The notes: a model not told the origin generated them from the sequence alone. A DNA stretch of 64,000 nucleotides from an uncultured Clostridia bacterium (GCA_934463165.1 CAKSJG010000009.1:1-64000); one strand, 5' to 3'. Shown: positions 45,415-53,844, counted from the stretch's first letter. Made by a program: numbers and translations.

Positions 45415-45451
45415 ACACCTGCCTACAATATTAATTATAGCAGACAGGTGT
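45415..45451 (-). promoter_or_regulatory. Hairpin with embedded extended -10 before dacF
   Basis: On the minus strand ACACCTGTCTGC pairs with GTAGGCAGGTGT (12 bp, two wobble pairs) and is followed by TTTTT and the dacF ATG, so read-through RNA from ytfJ could terminate or hide the ribosome site AGGTG. The loop and its edge contain TGCTATAAT, an extended -10, so a transcript starting there would begin inside the hairpin and escape it. Confidence 0.55.
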
Positions 45452-45459
45452 GCCAAATA

Positions 45460-45888
45460 TTACTCTTTGATTATCTCTGATGCCGAATCATCGTCTGTTT
45501 TGTTTTTGTTTTTAATATCCTTTAAAAATCCGTTAAATTTAGAAAGCAAATCCGGAACCATATCTATGATTCTGTCTGCGGTAGACATTGAATCCGATAC
45601 CGGGAGAAGCCTTATATTATCGTTTTTGATCACAAGAAACGCAACCGGATTAACGGATACTCCGCCGCCGCATCCGCCGCCGAACATCGGTTTTTCTTCT
45701 TTGGAATCGAGCGGTTTTGCCGCAAAATCGCTGCCGCCCGCGCCGAATCCGAAAGCTACCTTTGAAACGGGGATGACCGTTGTTCCGTCGGGAGACGTTA
45801 CCGCATCTCCGACAATAGTATTAACATCGACCATTTGTTTGAGATTTCCCATTGCTTCATTCATAAGACCTTCAATTTGTGTTGCCAT
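45460..45888 (-). CDS. ytfJ: Sporulation protein YtfJ (GerW family)
   Basis: The 142-residue protein has the YtfJ core: GDAVTSPDGTTVIPVSKVAFGFGAGG, then the glycine-rich FGGGCGGGVSVNPVAFLVI and a C-terminal DRIIDMVPDLLSKF. In Bacillus it is a spore-associated protein needed for normal germination. It starts two bases after the DUF2953 stop, the order usually seen in clostridia. Its presence suggests that the organism forms, or descends from formers of, endospores. Confidence 0.93.
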   Translation of the reverse strand: MATQIEGLMNEAMGNLKQMVDVNTIVGDAVTSPDGTTVIPVSKVAFGFGAGGSDFAAKPLDSKEEKPMFGGGCGGGVSVNPVAFLVIKNDNIRLLPVSDSMSTADRIIDMVPDLLSKFNGFLKDIKNKNKTDDDSASEIIKE

Positions 45889-45890
45889 AG

Positions 45891-46541
45891 TTATTCGCCG
45901 CCTTTGTTATATTTTTTTAATTTTCTTTTTGATTTTAAATAGTTTATGCCAAGTGATGCCATTATATTTATAAGATTAACCCCTCTTGCAATGAATATAC
46001 ATTCAGCCTTAAATTCCAGGTGTTTTCCGTCAAATACGGGTGATATGTTTATCTCGGGTTGCCTGAGAGTTATAATGCGTGATAAAAACCCCGTTATATT
46101 ATATACAGCCGCCCAGAGAGCGCCGGTTGCCATGCCTGTTTTTGCTGCGTCGGAGAGCCCGAACGATATATCAAGAAATATTTTGTCGCAGAGAATATTT
46201 TTTCTGATTCGTCTCTTTGACAGTTTGTATGTGTATTTTAATTCGGTAAATGCCCGATAGAATTTTTTCGCTTTGTCCGAAAAGCTTTCCTTTTTTTCGG
46301 CATTTTTCTCGGTTTTATTCGGTTTTGATTTTTTATCGGTTTTCTTATTTTTCTTTTTTTTATCGGAGGTATTGCTGAGTCTGATGCCGCCCGGCAGATA
46401 CACCGCTGCGTCAAATACGGCTTTTTCTCCGTCTTTTTTTTCGGCTGTAATGCAGACCCTAAGCCTTGCAAATAAAATAACCGAAATAAAGATAATCAGT
46501 AATGTGAGAATCAAAATCAGCAAAAGTGTAAAAAAAGACAT
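45891..46541 (-). CDS. DUF2953 membrane-anchored protein
   Basis: ATG 46541 lies six bases after GAGGT; a GTG at 46544 is possible. One strong N-terminal transmembrane helix is followed by a Lys-rich charged linker (SDKKKKNKKTDKKSKPNKTE) and a conserved C-terminal part (FGLSDAAKTGMATGALWAAV, then PEINISPVFDGKHLEFKAEC). The family accompanies ytfJ in spore-forming Firmicutes; its molecular role is not known. Confidence 0.88.
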   Translation of the reverse strand: MSFFTLLLILILTLLIIFISVILFARLRVCITAEKKDGEKAVFDAAVYLPGGIRLSNTSDKKKKNKKTDKKSKPNKTEKNAEKKESFSDKAKKFYRAFTELKYTYKLSKRRIRKNILCDKIFLDISFGLSDAAKTGMATGALWAAVYNITGFLSRIITLRQPEINISPVFDGKHLEFKAECIFIARGVNLINIMASLGINYLKSKRKLKKYNKGGE

Positions 46542-46574
46542 CACGGTACCTCGCGTAAATTTTATATCACAGTA

Positions 46575-47297
46575 TCAAGCTTCCTCATCCGTATTATTTT
46601 GCAGATTGCTGTTTTCGGATTCGGATTTATTATCGGCATCTTTACCGACGGATGCGTCGGCGCCGTCCTCATCTTCGGTATTTGTGTTTATTTCAAAATC
46701 CGGAATCTCCGCCGCTCTTTTTTCCTGTTCAAATTCAAGCTGCTCGGCGCTTACAAGCTCACCGTTCATATCCGTAAAGTTATATTCAAGGTCAACATCG
46801 GGCAGCTCAGAGATAGATGACAGATTAAAGCATCGCAGAAATTCTTCACTTGTGCCGAAAAGTATCGGCCTTCCGGGTGCGTCGAGTCTGCCGACTTCTT
46901 CGACAAGCCCCGCAGCTATGAGGTTATTGAGCGATCCGTCGGAGTTTACACCACGGATAAATTCTATGGTGCTTCTCGTTACGGGCTGATTGTATGCCAC
47001 GATGGATAGCACTTCAAGCCCCGCGTTTGTAAGCGAAGCACGGCGTTTTTTCTCGGTAAGATTTCTGACGCATTCATAGTATTCGCTTTTTGTGCAAAGC
47101 TGATACGAATCCTCAAGCCGAATAAGCCTTATTCCGCTTGACTTGTCTTTGTCATATGAATTTTTAAGCTCTTCAAGCATTGAAAACATTTTTGCTTCGG
47201 TTATATCCATAACCTCTGCAAGTCTTTTTATCGGAACGGCTTCTCCGCTTGCAAACAGCATAGCTTCAAGCATTGCCTTTTGTTTTGTATCAATCAT
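46575..47297 (-). CDS. scpB: Segregation and condensation protein B
   Basis: The 240-residue protein has tandem winged-helix domains: AMLFASGEAVPIKRLAEVMD, then NAGLEVLSIVAYNQPVTRS and GRPILFGTSEEFLRCF. An acidic C-terminal tail of about 60 residues is extra and low in complexity. With ScpA it bridges the SMC heads in the condensin complex that compacts and segregates the chromosome. It lies directly after scpA. Confidence 0.95.
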   Translation of the reverse strand: MIDTKQKAMLEAMLFASGEAVPIKRLAEVMDITEAKMFSMLEELKNSYDKDKSSGIRLIRLEDSYQLCTKSEYYECVRNLTEKKRRASLTNAGLEVLSIVAYNQPVTRSTIEFIRGVNSDGSLNNLIAAGLVEEVGRLDAPGRPILFGTSEEFLRCFNLSSISELPDVDLEYNFTDMNGELVSAEQLEFEQEKRAAEIPDFEINTNTEDEDGADASVGKDADNKSESENSNLQNNTDEEA

Positions 47298-47313
47298 TTA
47301 TATCACCGTGTGT

Positions 47314-48075
47314 TTATTCAAAATTATATTCCATATCTTCGCTTGCGTTTTCTCCGACAGAGAGCATTATTTCGCCGTTTTCATCGTCATAAACGTAAAT
47401 CTGATTAAGCTTCATCAGCTCAAGTATTGCCAGAAATACCGCAACTATCTCATTTTTATGGCGGCTTGTCTCAAACGCTTTTGCAAAAGACATTTTGCCT
47501 TTCTTTTTAAGCCGCTTCACAAGGCTCGTTGCCTTTGTCTTTACCGACACCGGCTCCCTGCCTACGATTCCCTCAAAGTTATCCTTGGGGGGAGGCATGC
47601 GCCTTTCGCCGCGCTCAAGTATGGTTAAAAATGCGTTATAGAGCTTGTCTATGCTTCCGTGTTCGATATGCTTTTGCTCCGGAGCATCCGCCTTGGGGAT
47701 TTTCTCGGCTTCTTTATAAAAATAATACGAACCGTCATACTGCATTGTTTTGAAGCGCTCCGAAATTATCTTCATCCGTCTGCGCTGCTTAAGAGCTTCT
47801 GTAAGGTTATTTGCAAGCTCGTCGGGGTCTTCTTCTTTTTCATGCTTTGGCAGAAGAGCCTTTGATTTTATATACAAAAGATCTGCCGCAACAACCAAAA
47901 AGCTGCTCGATACCTCAAGATTCATCTCTTCCATTTGGTTTATATATTCAATGTACTGATCGGTTATGGCTATAAGCGATATACTGCAAATATCAAGCTT
48001 GTTTCGCTTTATCAGATGCTCAAGAAGATCGAGAGGCCCCTCAAATTGTTCTGTTTTAAAAGTTAACTGCTGCAT
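47314..48075 (-). CDS. scpA: Segregation and condensation protein A
   Basis: The 253-residue kleisin starts FKTEQFEGPLDLLEHLIKRN, the signature of ScpA, followed by helical SMC-contact regions (SSFLVVAADLLYIKSKALLP). The C-terminal winged helix ends FLAILELMKLNQIYVYDDEN. It pairs with ScpB and SMC. It sits 16 bp upstream of scpB in the same operon. Confidence 0.95.
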   Translation of the reverse strand: MQQLTFKTEQFEGPLDLLEHLIKRNKLDICSISLIAITDQYIEYINQMEEMNLEVSSSFLVVAADLLYIKSKALLPKHEKEEDPDELANNLTEALKQRRRMKIISERFKTMQYDGSYYFYKEAEKIPKADAPEQKHIEHGSIDKLYNAFLTILERGERRMPPPKDNFEGIVGREPVSVKTKATSLVKRLKKKGKMSFAKAFETSRHKNEIVAVFLAILELMKLNQIYVYDDENGEIMLSVGENASEDMEYNFE

Positions 48076-48097
48076 TTTATCACCGTTTTTCTGATTA

Positions 48098-48763
48098 TTA
48101 CAGCCCGAAAATCACGCTGCACACGAAGTTATAAAAACGGATAACATACGTCTGCAGAGCGGAAAGCGTAGGCGTCATTGCGCCTGCGTATACGATAATA
48201 ATCAGAATCAGGCTGAAATATCTTTCGTATCTGTAAATCGTGTATTTAGCTTTCGGAGGCAGGAATTCAAGAAGAATTTTAGATCCGTCAAGAGGCGGAA
48301 TCGGAACAAGGTTGAATATCATCAGTCCGGCATTCATAAATACCGAATACTGAAAGATATTTGCCAGAAAGCTTATTACCGATGCGCCGATTGCTGTGCT
48401 TTGTCCGCGGAGCGCAAAAACGGCAATTGCATAGTAAATAATTGCGCTTAAAAGCCCGAGAATAAAGTTTGCAAACGGCCCTGCAAGGCTGACAATTATT
48501 ATGCCCGCGCGCTTGTTTTTAAAATACTGCGGATTAATCGGCACGGGCTTTGCCCATCCGAATCTGAAAAACAGCATGCACAATGCGCCTATCGGGTCAA
48601 GATGCTTGAGCGGATTAAGGCTGAGTCTGCCGCTGTATTTTGCTGTGTTGTCGCCCATGAGATACGCTGCATATCCGTGTGCGCATTCGTGCATGGTAAT
48701 CGCCAGAAGCACTCCCGGAATACTTACTATAAGAGCAAGGATGCCCTCTCTTGAAAATAACAT
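48098..48763 (-). CDS. Site-2 protease family (M50) membrane metalloprotease
   Basis: The 221-residue protein has about five hydrophobic helices, the zinc motif HECAH in TMHECAHGYAAYLMGD and the third ligand motif NLVPIPPLDGSKIL. These are hallmarks of the small M50 clade next to scpAB in Firmicutes. Such enzymes cut within membranes; the substrate of this clade is not known. The operon position between lysA and scpA is conserved in clostridia as far as I recall. Confidence 0.9.
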   Translation of the reverse strand: MLFSREGILALIVSIPGVLLAITMHECAHGYAAYLMGDNTAKYSGRLSLNPLKHLDPIGALCMLFFRFGWAKPVPINPQYFKNKRAGIIIVSLAGPFANFILGLLSAIIYYAIAVFALRGQSTAIGASVISFLANIFQYSVFMNAGLMIFNLVPIPPLDGSKILLEFLPPKAKYTIYRYERYFSLILIIIVYAGAMTPTLSALQTYVIRFYNFVCSVIFGL

Positions 48764-48789
48764 ATATTGTGTCTCCCTTAAGTTTTATG

Positions 48790-50091
48790 TCAGAGTATAT
48801 CGTTTTTGATGATATCCTCGTAGCTTTCTCTTTTAATAATAAGCTTTGTTTCGCCGTTTTTTGCCATGACAACGGGCGGTCTCGGTATGCGGTTGTAGTT
48901 GCTTGCCATGCTGTAGTTATACGCACCCGTTGACATAACTGCAATTTTATCGCCGCTTTTTATCTCGGGCATAAATGCGTTTTCTATTATCACATCGCCC
49001 GATTCGCAGCATTTTCCGCAAATCGTAACCTTTTCCGTCGGCTTATCCGCCGCGCGGTTTGCAATTACCGCGTCGTGAACGGCACCGTAGAGGATATAGC
49101 GCGGGTTATCACCCATGCCGCCGTCTACCGATACGTATTTTCTTATATCTTTAATATCCTTTATTCCGCCTGCGGTGTAAAGCGTTATTCCCGCGTCACC
49201 GACGATCGAGCGGCCCGGCTCCATGTATATAAACGGAACATCAAGATTTTTTTCTTTGCATATTTCGTGAATAACACCCGAAACGGAATCTATAAATCCC
49301 TCATAATCAACGGGGGTGTCCTCCTCGGTGTATTTTATGCCGAAGCCTCCGCCGAGGTTGAGCTCACAAAGGCTTAAACCGAGCTCGTTTTTGAGCTTTG
49401 CGTAAAAGTTCATCATTATTTCTGCTGTGAGTGCAAACGGCTCATACAAAAACATCTGTGAGCCGACATGACAGTGAAGCCCCGTAATCTCTATGTTTTC
49501 AAAGCCGAGAGCATATTTTGCGATTTCAAAAGCTTCTCCGTTTTCAACCGCAAAGCCGAATTTTGAATCTATCTGACCCGTGGATATGAACTCATGAGTA
49601 TGAGCGTCCACTCCGGGTTTCACGCGAATCATGACCTTTGTTTTAACGCCGTTTTCGCGGCTTAAGCTGTCTATGACTTCAATTTCTTCCTTTGCGTCTA
49701 TTATGATATGTCCCACGCGGTTTTCAACCGCCATTTTAATTTCGCCGAAGCTTTTGTTGTTTCCGTGAAAAACGATTTTCGACGGGTCGAATCCTGCTTT
49801 CAGAGCGGTATACAGCTCTCCGCCCGATACAACGTCAACACCGAGGCCCTCTTCTTTTGCAACCTTATAGATATAAAGCGCCGAGAATGCCTTGCTTGCA
49901 TAAAGACACAGCCCCTTGCCGCCGTAGTATTTATCTATTGCATTTTTGTAGCTGCGCATATTATCGCGTATGCGCTCTTCATCCATAAGATACATCGGAG
50001 TACCGTATTTTTCGCACACGTCAACCGTGTCGCAGCCTCCGACTGTCAGGTGACCTTTTTCGTTGATTCCCATAAAGTCATGCTTAAACAT
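48790..50091 (-). CDS. lysA: Diaminopimelate decarboxylase
   Basis: ATG 50091 is preferred (AAGGAG nine bases upstream; GTG 50097 is too close). The 433-residue PLP enzyme carries the Lys-containing ASKAFSALY, GLHCHVGSQ, NLGGGFGIKY, MEPGRSIVGDAG and the substrate-contacting CGKCCESGD. It decarboxylates meso-diaminopimelate to L-lysine, the last step of lysine synthesis, in the cytoplasm. It is the third gene of the minus-strand operon. Confidence 0.97.
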   Translation of the reverse strand: MFKHDFMGINEKGHLTVGGCDTVDVCEKYGTPMYLMDEERIRDNMRSYKNAIDKYYGGKGLCLYASKAFSALYIYKVAKEEGLGVDVVSGGELYTALKAGFDPSKIVFHGNNKSFGEIKMAVENRVGHIIIDAKEEIEVIDSLSRENGVKTKVMIRVKPGVDAHTHEFISTGQIDSKFGFAVENGEAFEIAKYALGFENIEITGLHCHVGSQMFLYEPFALTAEIMMNFYAKLKNELGLSLCELNLGGGFGIKYTEEDTPVDYEGFIDSVSGVIHEICKEKNLDVPFIYMEPGRSIVGDAGITLYTAGGIKDIKDIRKYVSVDGGMGDNPRYILYGAVHDAVIANRAADKPTEKVTICGKCCESGDVIIENAFMPEIKSGDKIAVMSTGAYNYSMASNYNRIPRPPVVMAKNGETKLIIKRESYEDIIKNDIL

Positions 50092-50117
50092 TTTCACCGA
50101 CTCCTTTTTTATATTTT

Positions 50118-50840
50118 CTATCTTTCAAAACGGCTTATGACAATTTCGGTAAGCTGTCCGGATGCGTCAACCGTAAGGTCAAGCGAAGCGATTGTCGTAT
50201 ACTGTTCAAAAGCGCTTGTTATAAGTCCGGGGTTAAAATACATCGTTCCTCCGGAGTTATCGTCGCGGATGCTTAAAAACTGTTTCAGCGCGTCGGTTTT
50301 AAATTCTTCATATACACCGTCTTTATTCAGTCCGTATACAACGGTCAGCTTTCCGGCGAACATACCGTTTACGGGTGAAGAATACGAACCGTCCTCATTT
50401 TTGCAGAGAGCCGACTTGTCGGTTATGTTATATGCCGAGATAAAATCCGAAACGCTGTTTGTTATTCCGAGGAATTTTCCCGTTTTATAGCTTCCGGCGC
50501 AGACCTCGGGTTCCGATTTGCCGGGCTCTATATAGTTATAATATGTGTCTGTCGGTGTTATTTTGACAAAAGAATTGTTTTCTATGGAAAATGCATCGGT
50601 ATCATCCGGAGATGTTACGGTAAAATCATTTTCGGTAAAACCGCCGCCGAGAATGTCGGCATCCGACAGTGCCACGTCATCTGACGCGGAGCCGACTATT
50701 TTGTCATATTCGCTGTTTATTTTGTCTGCGTCGAGTGCGTCGGCAGTGTCTGTGTTTTTATCTTTTGAACATGCCGCAAAGGTCAGCGTGCATACAGAGA
50801 CCGCGCATATCATGCAGATTGATTTTTTTATTTTAAGCAT
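50118..50840 (-). CDS. Putative lipoprotein of unknown function
   Basis: The 240-residue protein has a lipoprotein signal peptide with lipobox TFAAC (Cys about residue 23), then an Asp-rich linker and a beta-rich body (FVKITPTDTYYNYIEPGKSE, FLGITNSVSDFISAYNI). I do not recognise the family. It sits between the SseB-domain gene and lysA with short gaps. It is probably anchored on the outer face of the membrane. Confidence 0.8.
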   Translation of the reverse strand: MLKIKKSICMICAVSVCTLTFAACSKDKNTDTADALDADKINSEYDKIVGSASDDVALSDADILGGGFTENDFTVTSPDDTDAFSIENNSFVKITPTDTYYNYIEPGKSEPEVCAGSYKTGKFLGITNSVSDFISAYNITDKSALCKNEDGSYSSPVNGMFAGKLTVVYGLNKDGVYEEFKTDALKQFLSIRDDNSGGTMYFNPGLITSAFEQYTTIASLDLTVDASGQLTEIVISRFER

Positions 50841-50866
50841 AAAGAGTCATCCTTTCATAAAATATA

Positions 50867-52234
50867 TTAAAGAAGCGGACAATCCGGCGGAAGAGTGATG
50901 TTTTCTCCCATGGGGTTTATAACAACTCCTTCAACGGACGGGATAAGTATTTTTTCGTTTGCCACATTTGCTTTGTAATCTTTATATTTCATGCATATAA
51001 GCTCCGATGAACTCTTTGCGGCAAAGTCGCGCGCATTTTCAAATTCCGTAAACATGGGTATTGCTTTTATTCCGCTTTCTTTATTTATCAGCGGAACAAC
51101 CTTTATTATCTTGCCTTCGGGTACATTCAGAAGTACGTCGGAGAGCATGATTGCCTTTTGCCCGTCACCGTCCGACTGTATCGGAATATAAAACATATAT
51201 TCTGCGAATAACACGGCGCATTCATTTTTTTCTGTTTCGTTTTCGCTGAGTCCCGATCTGTTTATTGCGGCAAAAAGGGTGGGCTTGTCAATACATTTGC
51301 TTTCCGCGTTATCCTCATTCTTTTCGTCTTTTTCGTCTTTATCGGGTTCTACGGCTTTATCGTTGTCCGTTTCTGCATTGTCTTTTGCCGGGTCTGCCTC
51401 GTTTTGTTCGTCGCTTTCCTCCGTGTTTTCGTTTTCTTCATCATATGGTATCTGCGCTTCTGTGGCTTCCGTTTCGTCCGATTCAAATTCCGATGCGATT
51501 TCCTCTTCGGTTTCCGCTTCGATTTCAGATTCCTCTTCGGCCTTTTGAATCTCCGCGTCGGATTCAATATTCATTTCTTCAATTTCGTTTATCAGTTCTT
51601 CTTTTTCCTCTTCAATTTGCTTTAAGTCAAAACCGTTCGGCTGAGATTTTACCGAGTCAAAATCAAATTCGGGCAGTTCATCAAAAATCGGCGCGTCATC
51701 CGTTGTGCCGTCCGCTGCATTTGAGCTGAGTTCTGCCTTTATTTTTTCTGATATTGCCTTTGAGCTTGAACCGTGTTCAAGCTCTGCCTTAACGTAAAAC
51801 GGCTTCATGGAATCCGTGATTGAGCCGGATTTTGAATACAGTATGCAGTCTATCGGCATACCGTTTCTGACCATTTTTGTTTCGCCGTCAAGATACAGCT
51901 TTATTATCTTCAAAAACTTCGGCGCTATGTCGCAAATAAGGAGATATCCCGATTTGTCTTCATAGCTCATAACCGTAAGATACGCTTTCTTTGTTTCGGG
52001 AAAAAGCTTTTTCAGCATACTGCCGAGAACCGACAAAAGCTCTTTCGGCTTCGGGTCGGGCTCGTGGAATTTATAAGGATTCGGCTTTGCGCGTTCTTTT
52101 TCGGCTTCAAGCCTTTTTGCCGCTTCTTCCTCCTGTTTAAGCTTCTGCTTTCTTTCTTCTTCCTTTTTCAGGCGCTGTCTTTCGAGCTCTTTCAGTCTTT
52201 CCTCTTCTTCTTTTTTGTGTTTGTTAAACAGCAT
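50867..52234 (-). CDS. SseB-domain protein with charged N-terminus
   Basis: GGGAGG precedes the ATG. The 455-residue protein starts with a Lys/Glu-rich coiled-coil (about 1-55), followed by a folded domain (about 58-180, KAYLTVMSYEDKSGYLLICD). A strongly acidic low-complexity stretch (about 205-325) leads to a C-terminal SseB-like domain (CAVLFAEYMFYIPIQSDGDG ... IPMFTEFENARDFAA ... GVVINPMGENITLPPD). SseB-like domains are linked to serine tolerance in enteric bacteria; the biochemical role is unknown. It is cytoplasmic (no signal) and probably the first gene of the long operon. Confidence 0.78.
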   Translation of the reverse strand: MLFNKHKKEEEERLKELERQRLKKEEERKQKLKQEEEAAKRLEAEKERAKPNPYKFHEPDPKPKELLSVLGSMLKKLFPETKKAYLTVMSYEDKSGYLLICDIAPKFLKIIKLYLDGETKMVRNGMPIDCILYSKSGSITDSMKPFYVKAELEHGSSSKAISEKIKAELSSNAADGTTDDAPIFDELPEFDFDSVKSQPNGFDLKQIEEEKEELINEIEEMNIESDAEIQKAEEESEIEAETEEEIASEFESDETEATEAQIPYDEENENTEESDEQNEADPAKDNAETDNDKAVEPDKDEKDEKNEDNAESKCIDKPTLFAAINRSGLSENETEKNECAVLFAEYMFYIPIQSDGDGQKAIMLSDVLLNVPEGKIIKVVPLINKESGIKAIPMFTEFENARDFAAKSSSELICMKYKDYKANVANEKILIPSVEGVVINPMGENITLPPDCPLL

Positions 52235-52370
52235 ATTATAACCTCCCTGTATAGGTATGGATGCTTAGCATATAATATAAACATTATATCATTATATCTT
52301 ATTTTATCATAAAGAAACGCAAATTGCAAGCAATACATGAAAAAGAAGCATTAAATTTTTCGATAAACGG

Positions 52371-52399
52371 TTGACAAAACGAATTTTCGGATGTATAAT
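52371..52399 (+). promoter_or_regulatory. Consensus promoter for the small antisense RNA
   Basis: TTGACA (52371-52376), exactly 17 bases, TATAAT (52394-52399). A perfect sigma-A promoter with no protein gene in range; a terminator follows only about 60 bases later. Confidence 0.93.
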
Positions 52400-52405
52400 G
52401 ATAAT

Positions 52406-52497
52406 AGAAATAGGCAAGACCTCAAACGGTTATGCCAAAGAAATATAATTATTAAGAAATAACGCTATTGCCTTGGACAGCTGGCGTTATTTTTTTA
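52406..52497 (+). ncRNA. Putative ~92-nt small RNA, antitoxin candidate
   Basis: Boundaries are inferred from the perfect promoter and the hairpin terminator. The RNA can form a 5' hairpin closed by GGCA/TGCC around CCTCAAACGGTTA. Its 3' end is the terminator AAATAACGC ... GCGTTATTT plus T-run, which overlaps the 3' end of the opposing peptide mRNA. The loop segment CCTCAAACGG can pair with CCGTTGAAAGG, just upstream of and entering the peptide's ribosome site. This fits an antisense regulator of type I toxin-antitoxin systems. Expression is not demonstrated. Confidence 0.65.
52457..52497. terminator. Shared bidirectional terminator of the convergent pair
   Basis: AAATAACGC (52457-52465) pairs with GCGTTATTT (52484-52492), with seven T on the plus side and a T-rich stretch on the minus side. 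Confidence 0.8.
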
Positions 52498-52552
52498 TGG
52501 ATATTATCAAAAGTAACAGAATAATCATAAAAAATATGTATTCATTATCCAT
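52487..52552 (-). CDS. Small hydrophobic peptide (21 aa), type I toxin candidate
   Basis: The sequence reads MDNEYIFFMIILLLLIISIKK: a charged start, a hydrophobic core of about 14 residues and a Lys-Lys end, the shape of membrane-acting type I toxins. A very strong ribosome site, AAAGGGGGTGA, lies five bases before the ATG. The stop codon falls in the terminator shared with the opposing small RNA. Its own promoter is TTGAAT-N17-TATAAT (52651-52679, minus), leaving a 5' leader of about 90 bases. It is not Fst, TxpA or BsrG by sequence as far as I can judge. Function is inferred from layout only. Confidence 0.68.
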   Translation of the reverse strand: MDNEYIFFMIILLLLIISIKK

Positions 52553-52650
52553 AGCTATCACCCCCTTTCAACGGAGATGATGGCATAACCGCCCGGCTTT
52601 TACACTGTTTTCAGTCTTACCTTTAATATCGGATTGCTCCGACAAAGTTT

Positions 52651-52679
52651 ATTATACATCATTTATTTGCAAAATTCAA
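52651..52679 (-). promoter_or_regulatory. Promoter for the small peptide mRNA
   Basis: On the minus strand TTGAAT (52679-52674), 17 bases, TATAAT (52656-52651). It faces the opposing promoter at 52371, so the two transcripts converge. Confidence 0.85.
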
Positions 52680-52705
52680 GACTTTTTGATTAAAAGGCCG
52701 ATTCC

Positions 52706-52732
52706 CGCGCATTATGTGCGTGTTTTTTTGTT
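52706..52732 (+). terminator. Weak hairpin plus T-run
   Basis: CGCGCA-TTATG-TGCGTG then TTTTTTT. It would stop plus-strand read-through from the small RNA before the AEC transporter gene. The rest of 52735-52835 shows nothing recognisable. Confidence 0.55.
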
Positions 52733-52835
52733 TCTGAATTCCAACTCCCGATTATCGTTTTGACTTATACGGATATATAATTCTTTACGGTATACAACAC
52801 CCGATGTTTTTAATATTGCACAGACTTAAAAACTC

Positions 52836-52864
52836 TTGAAATTTTATGAAAATTCTGGTAATAT
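52836..52864 (+). promoter_or_regulatory. Promoter for the AEC transporter
   Basis: TTGAAA (52836-52841), 17 bases, TAATAT (52859-52864), 34 bp before the start codon. Confidence 0.7.
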
Positions 52865-52897
52865 AAGGTTATATAAAATTATAAGGGTGACAAAGAT

Positions 52898-53839
52898 ATG
52901 ATAAATAATATAATAATAGCGCTGAACGCGGTAATACCCATATTTCTTCTTATTGCCGCGGGATTTGTCGTGAGACTTCAAAAAATGTTTACGGAAAGTG
53001 AGCTCAACAAGCTTAACGGTTTTGTCTTTAAGCTTTTCTTTCCGTTTCTGATGTTTTTTAACGTATATTCGTCCGATATTTCATCGGGCATAAATCCGCG
53101 GCTTGTCATATTCGGAGTGTGCTCCGTGTTTGTTATTTATGCTTTCGGTTTTGCCGTTGCATTTATATTTGAAAAAACACGGCGCAGCCGCGGTGCGATA
53201 ATTCAGGCAATTTACAGGAGCAACTATGTACTCATGGGAATTCCGATAGTTACAAATATTTGCGGAGCCGAGGGCAGCGGTACGGCGGCCGTCATGGCGG
53301 CGGTAATTGTGCCGATATATAACGTTCTTGCCGTAATAACGCTTGAGGTATTTCGCGGAGGCAGGGCAAAGCCTTCAAAGGTCATAAGCGAGATACTCAA
53401 AAATCCGCTCATCATAGGCGCTGTTTTCGGAATTCTTTTCGTGAAATTCAACATTAAACTGCCCAAACCGGTTTTACAATGCGTGAGCAGTCTTTCGTCT
53501 GCGGCAACGCCGCTTGCACTTATAGTCCTCGGTGCAAAATTTGATTTTTCAAAGGTTAAATCATGCGGAAAAAACATGATAATCTGCACTCTCTCAAAGC
53601 TTGTCATATCTCCTGCGATTGTAATGAGTGCGGCGGCGCTTTTGGGATTCCGCGGCACCGAGTTTGTCGTGTTGCTTATAGCGTCCGCCGCGCCGTGTGC
53701 TGTTTCTTCATATACCATGGCGCAGCAGATGGATTCCGATTCCGAGCTTGCCGGAGGATGCGTCATCCTCACATCGGCGCTTTCCGTTCTGACGCTCTTT
53801 TTATGGATAGTATTTTTTAAGCATCTCGGCATGTTTTAA
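52898..53839 (+). CDS. AEC (auxin efflux carrier) family transporter
   Basis: The 313-residue membrane protein has about ten helices in two halves with a central, less hydrophobic link. Family features are the N-terminal ALNAVIPIFLLIAAGFVVR, YRSNYVLMGIPI and the second-half PLALIVLGAKFDFS, with the helix-breaking AAPCAVSSYTMAQQM. Bacterial members export or import small organic acids such as malate or malonate; the substrate here cannot be told. AAGGGTG lies upstream of the start. It stands alone with its own promoter and is followed directly by a gene fragment. Confidence 0.9.
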   Translation: MINNIIIALNAVIPIFLLIAAGFVVRLQKMFTESELNKLNGFVFKLFFPFLMFFNVYSSDISSGINPRLVIFGVCSVFVIYAFGFAVAFIFEKTRRSRGAIIQAIYRSNYVLMGIPIVTNICGAEGSGTAAVMAAVIVPIYNVLAVITLEVFRGGRAKPSKVISEILKNPLIIGAVFGILFVKFNIKLPKPVLQCVSSLSSAATPLALIVLGAKFDFSKVKSCGKNMIICTLSKLVISPAIVMSAAALLGFRGTEFVVLLIASAAPCAVSSYTMAQQMDSDSELAGGCVILTSALSVLTLFLWIVFFKHLGMF

Positions 53840-53844
53840 AAAAT

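Noticed and set aside
45415..45451. Riboswitch upstream of dacF
   Set aside because: The hairpin is short and simple, without any known ligand-binding core; a terminator/promoter overlap explains it better.
49708..50490. Plus-strand open frame (260 codons)
   Set aside because: Antisense across lysA and the lipoprotein gene; no ribosome site or family match.
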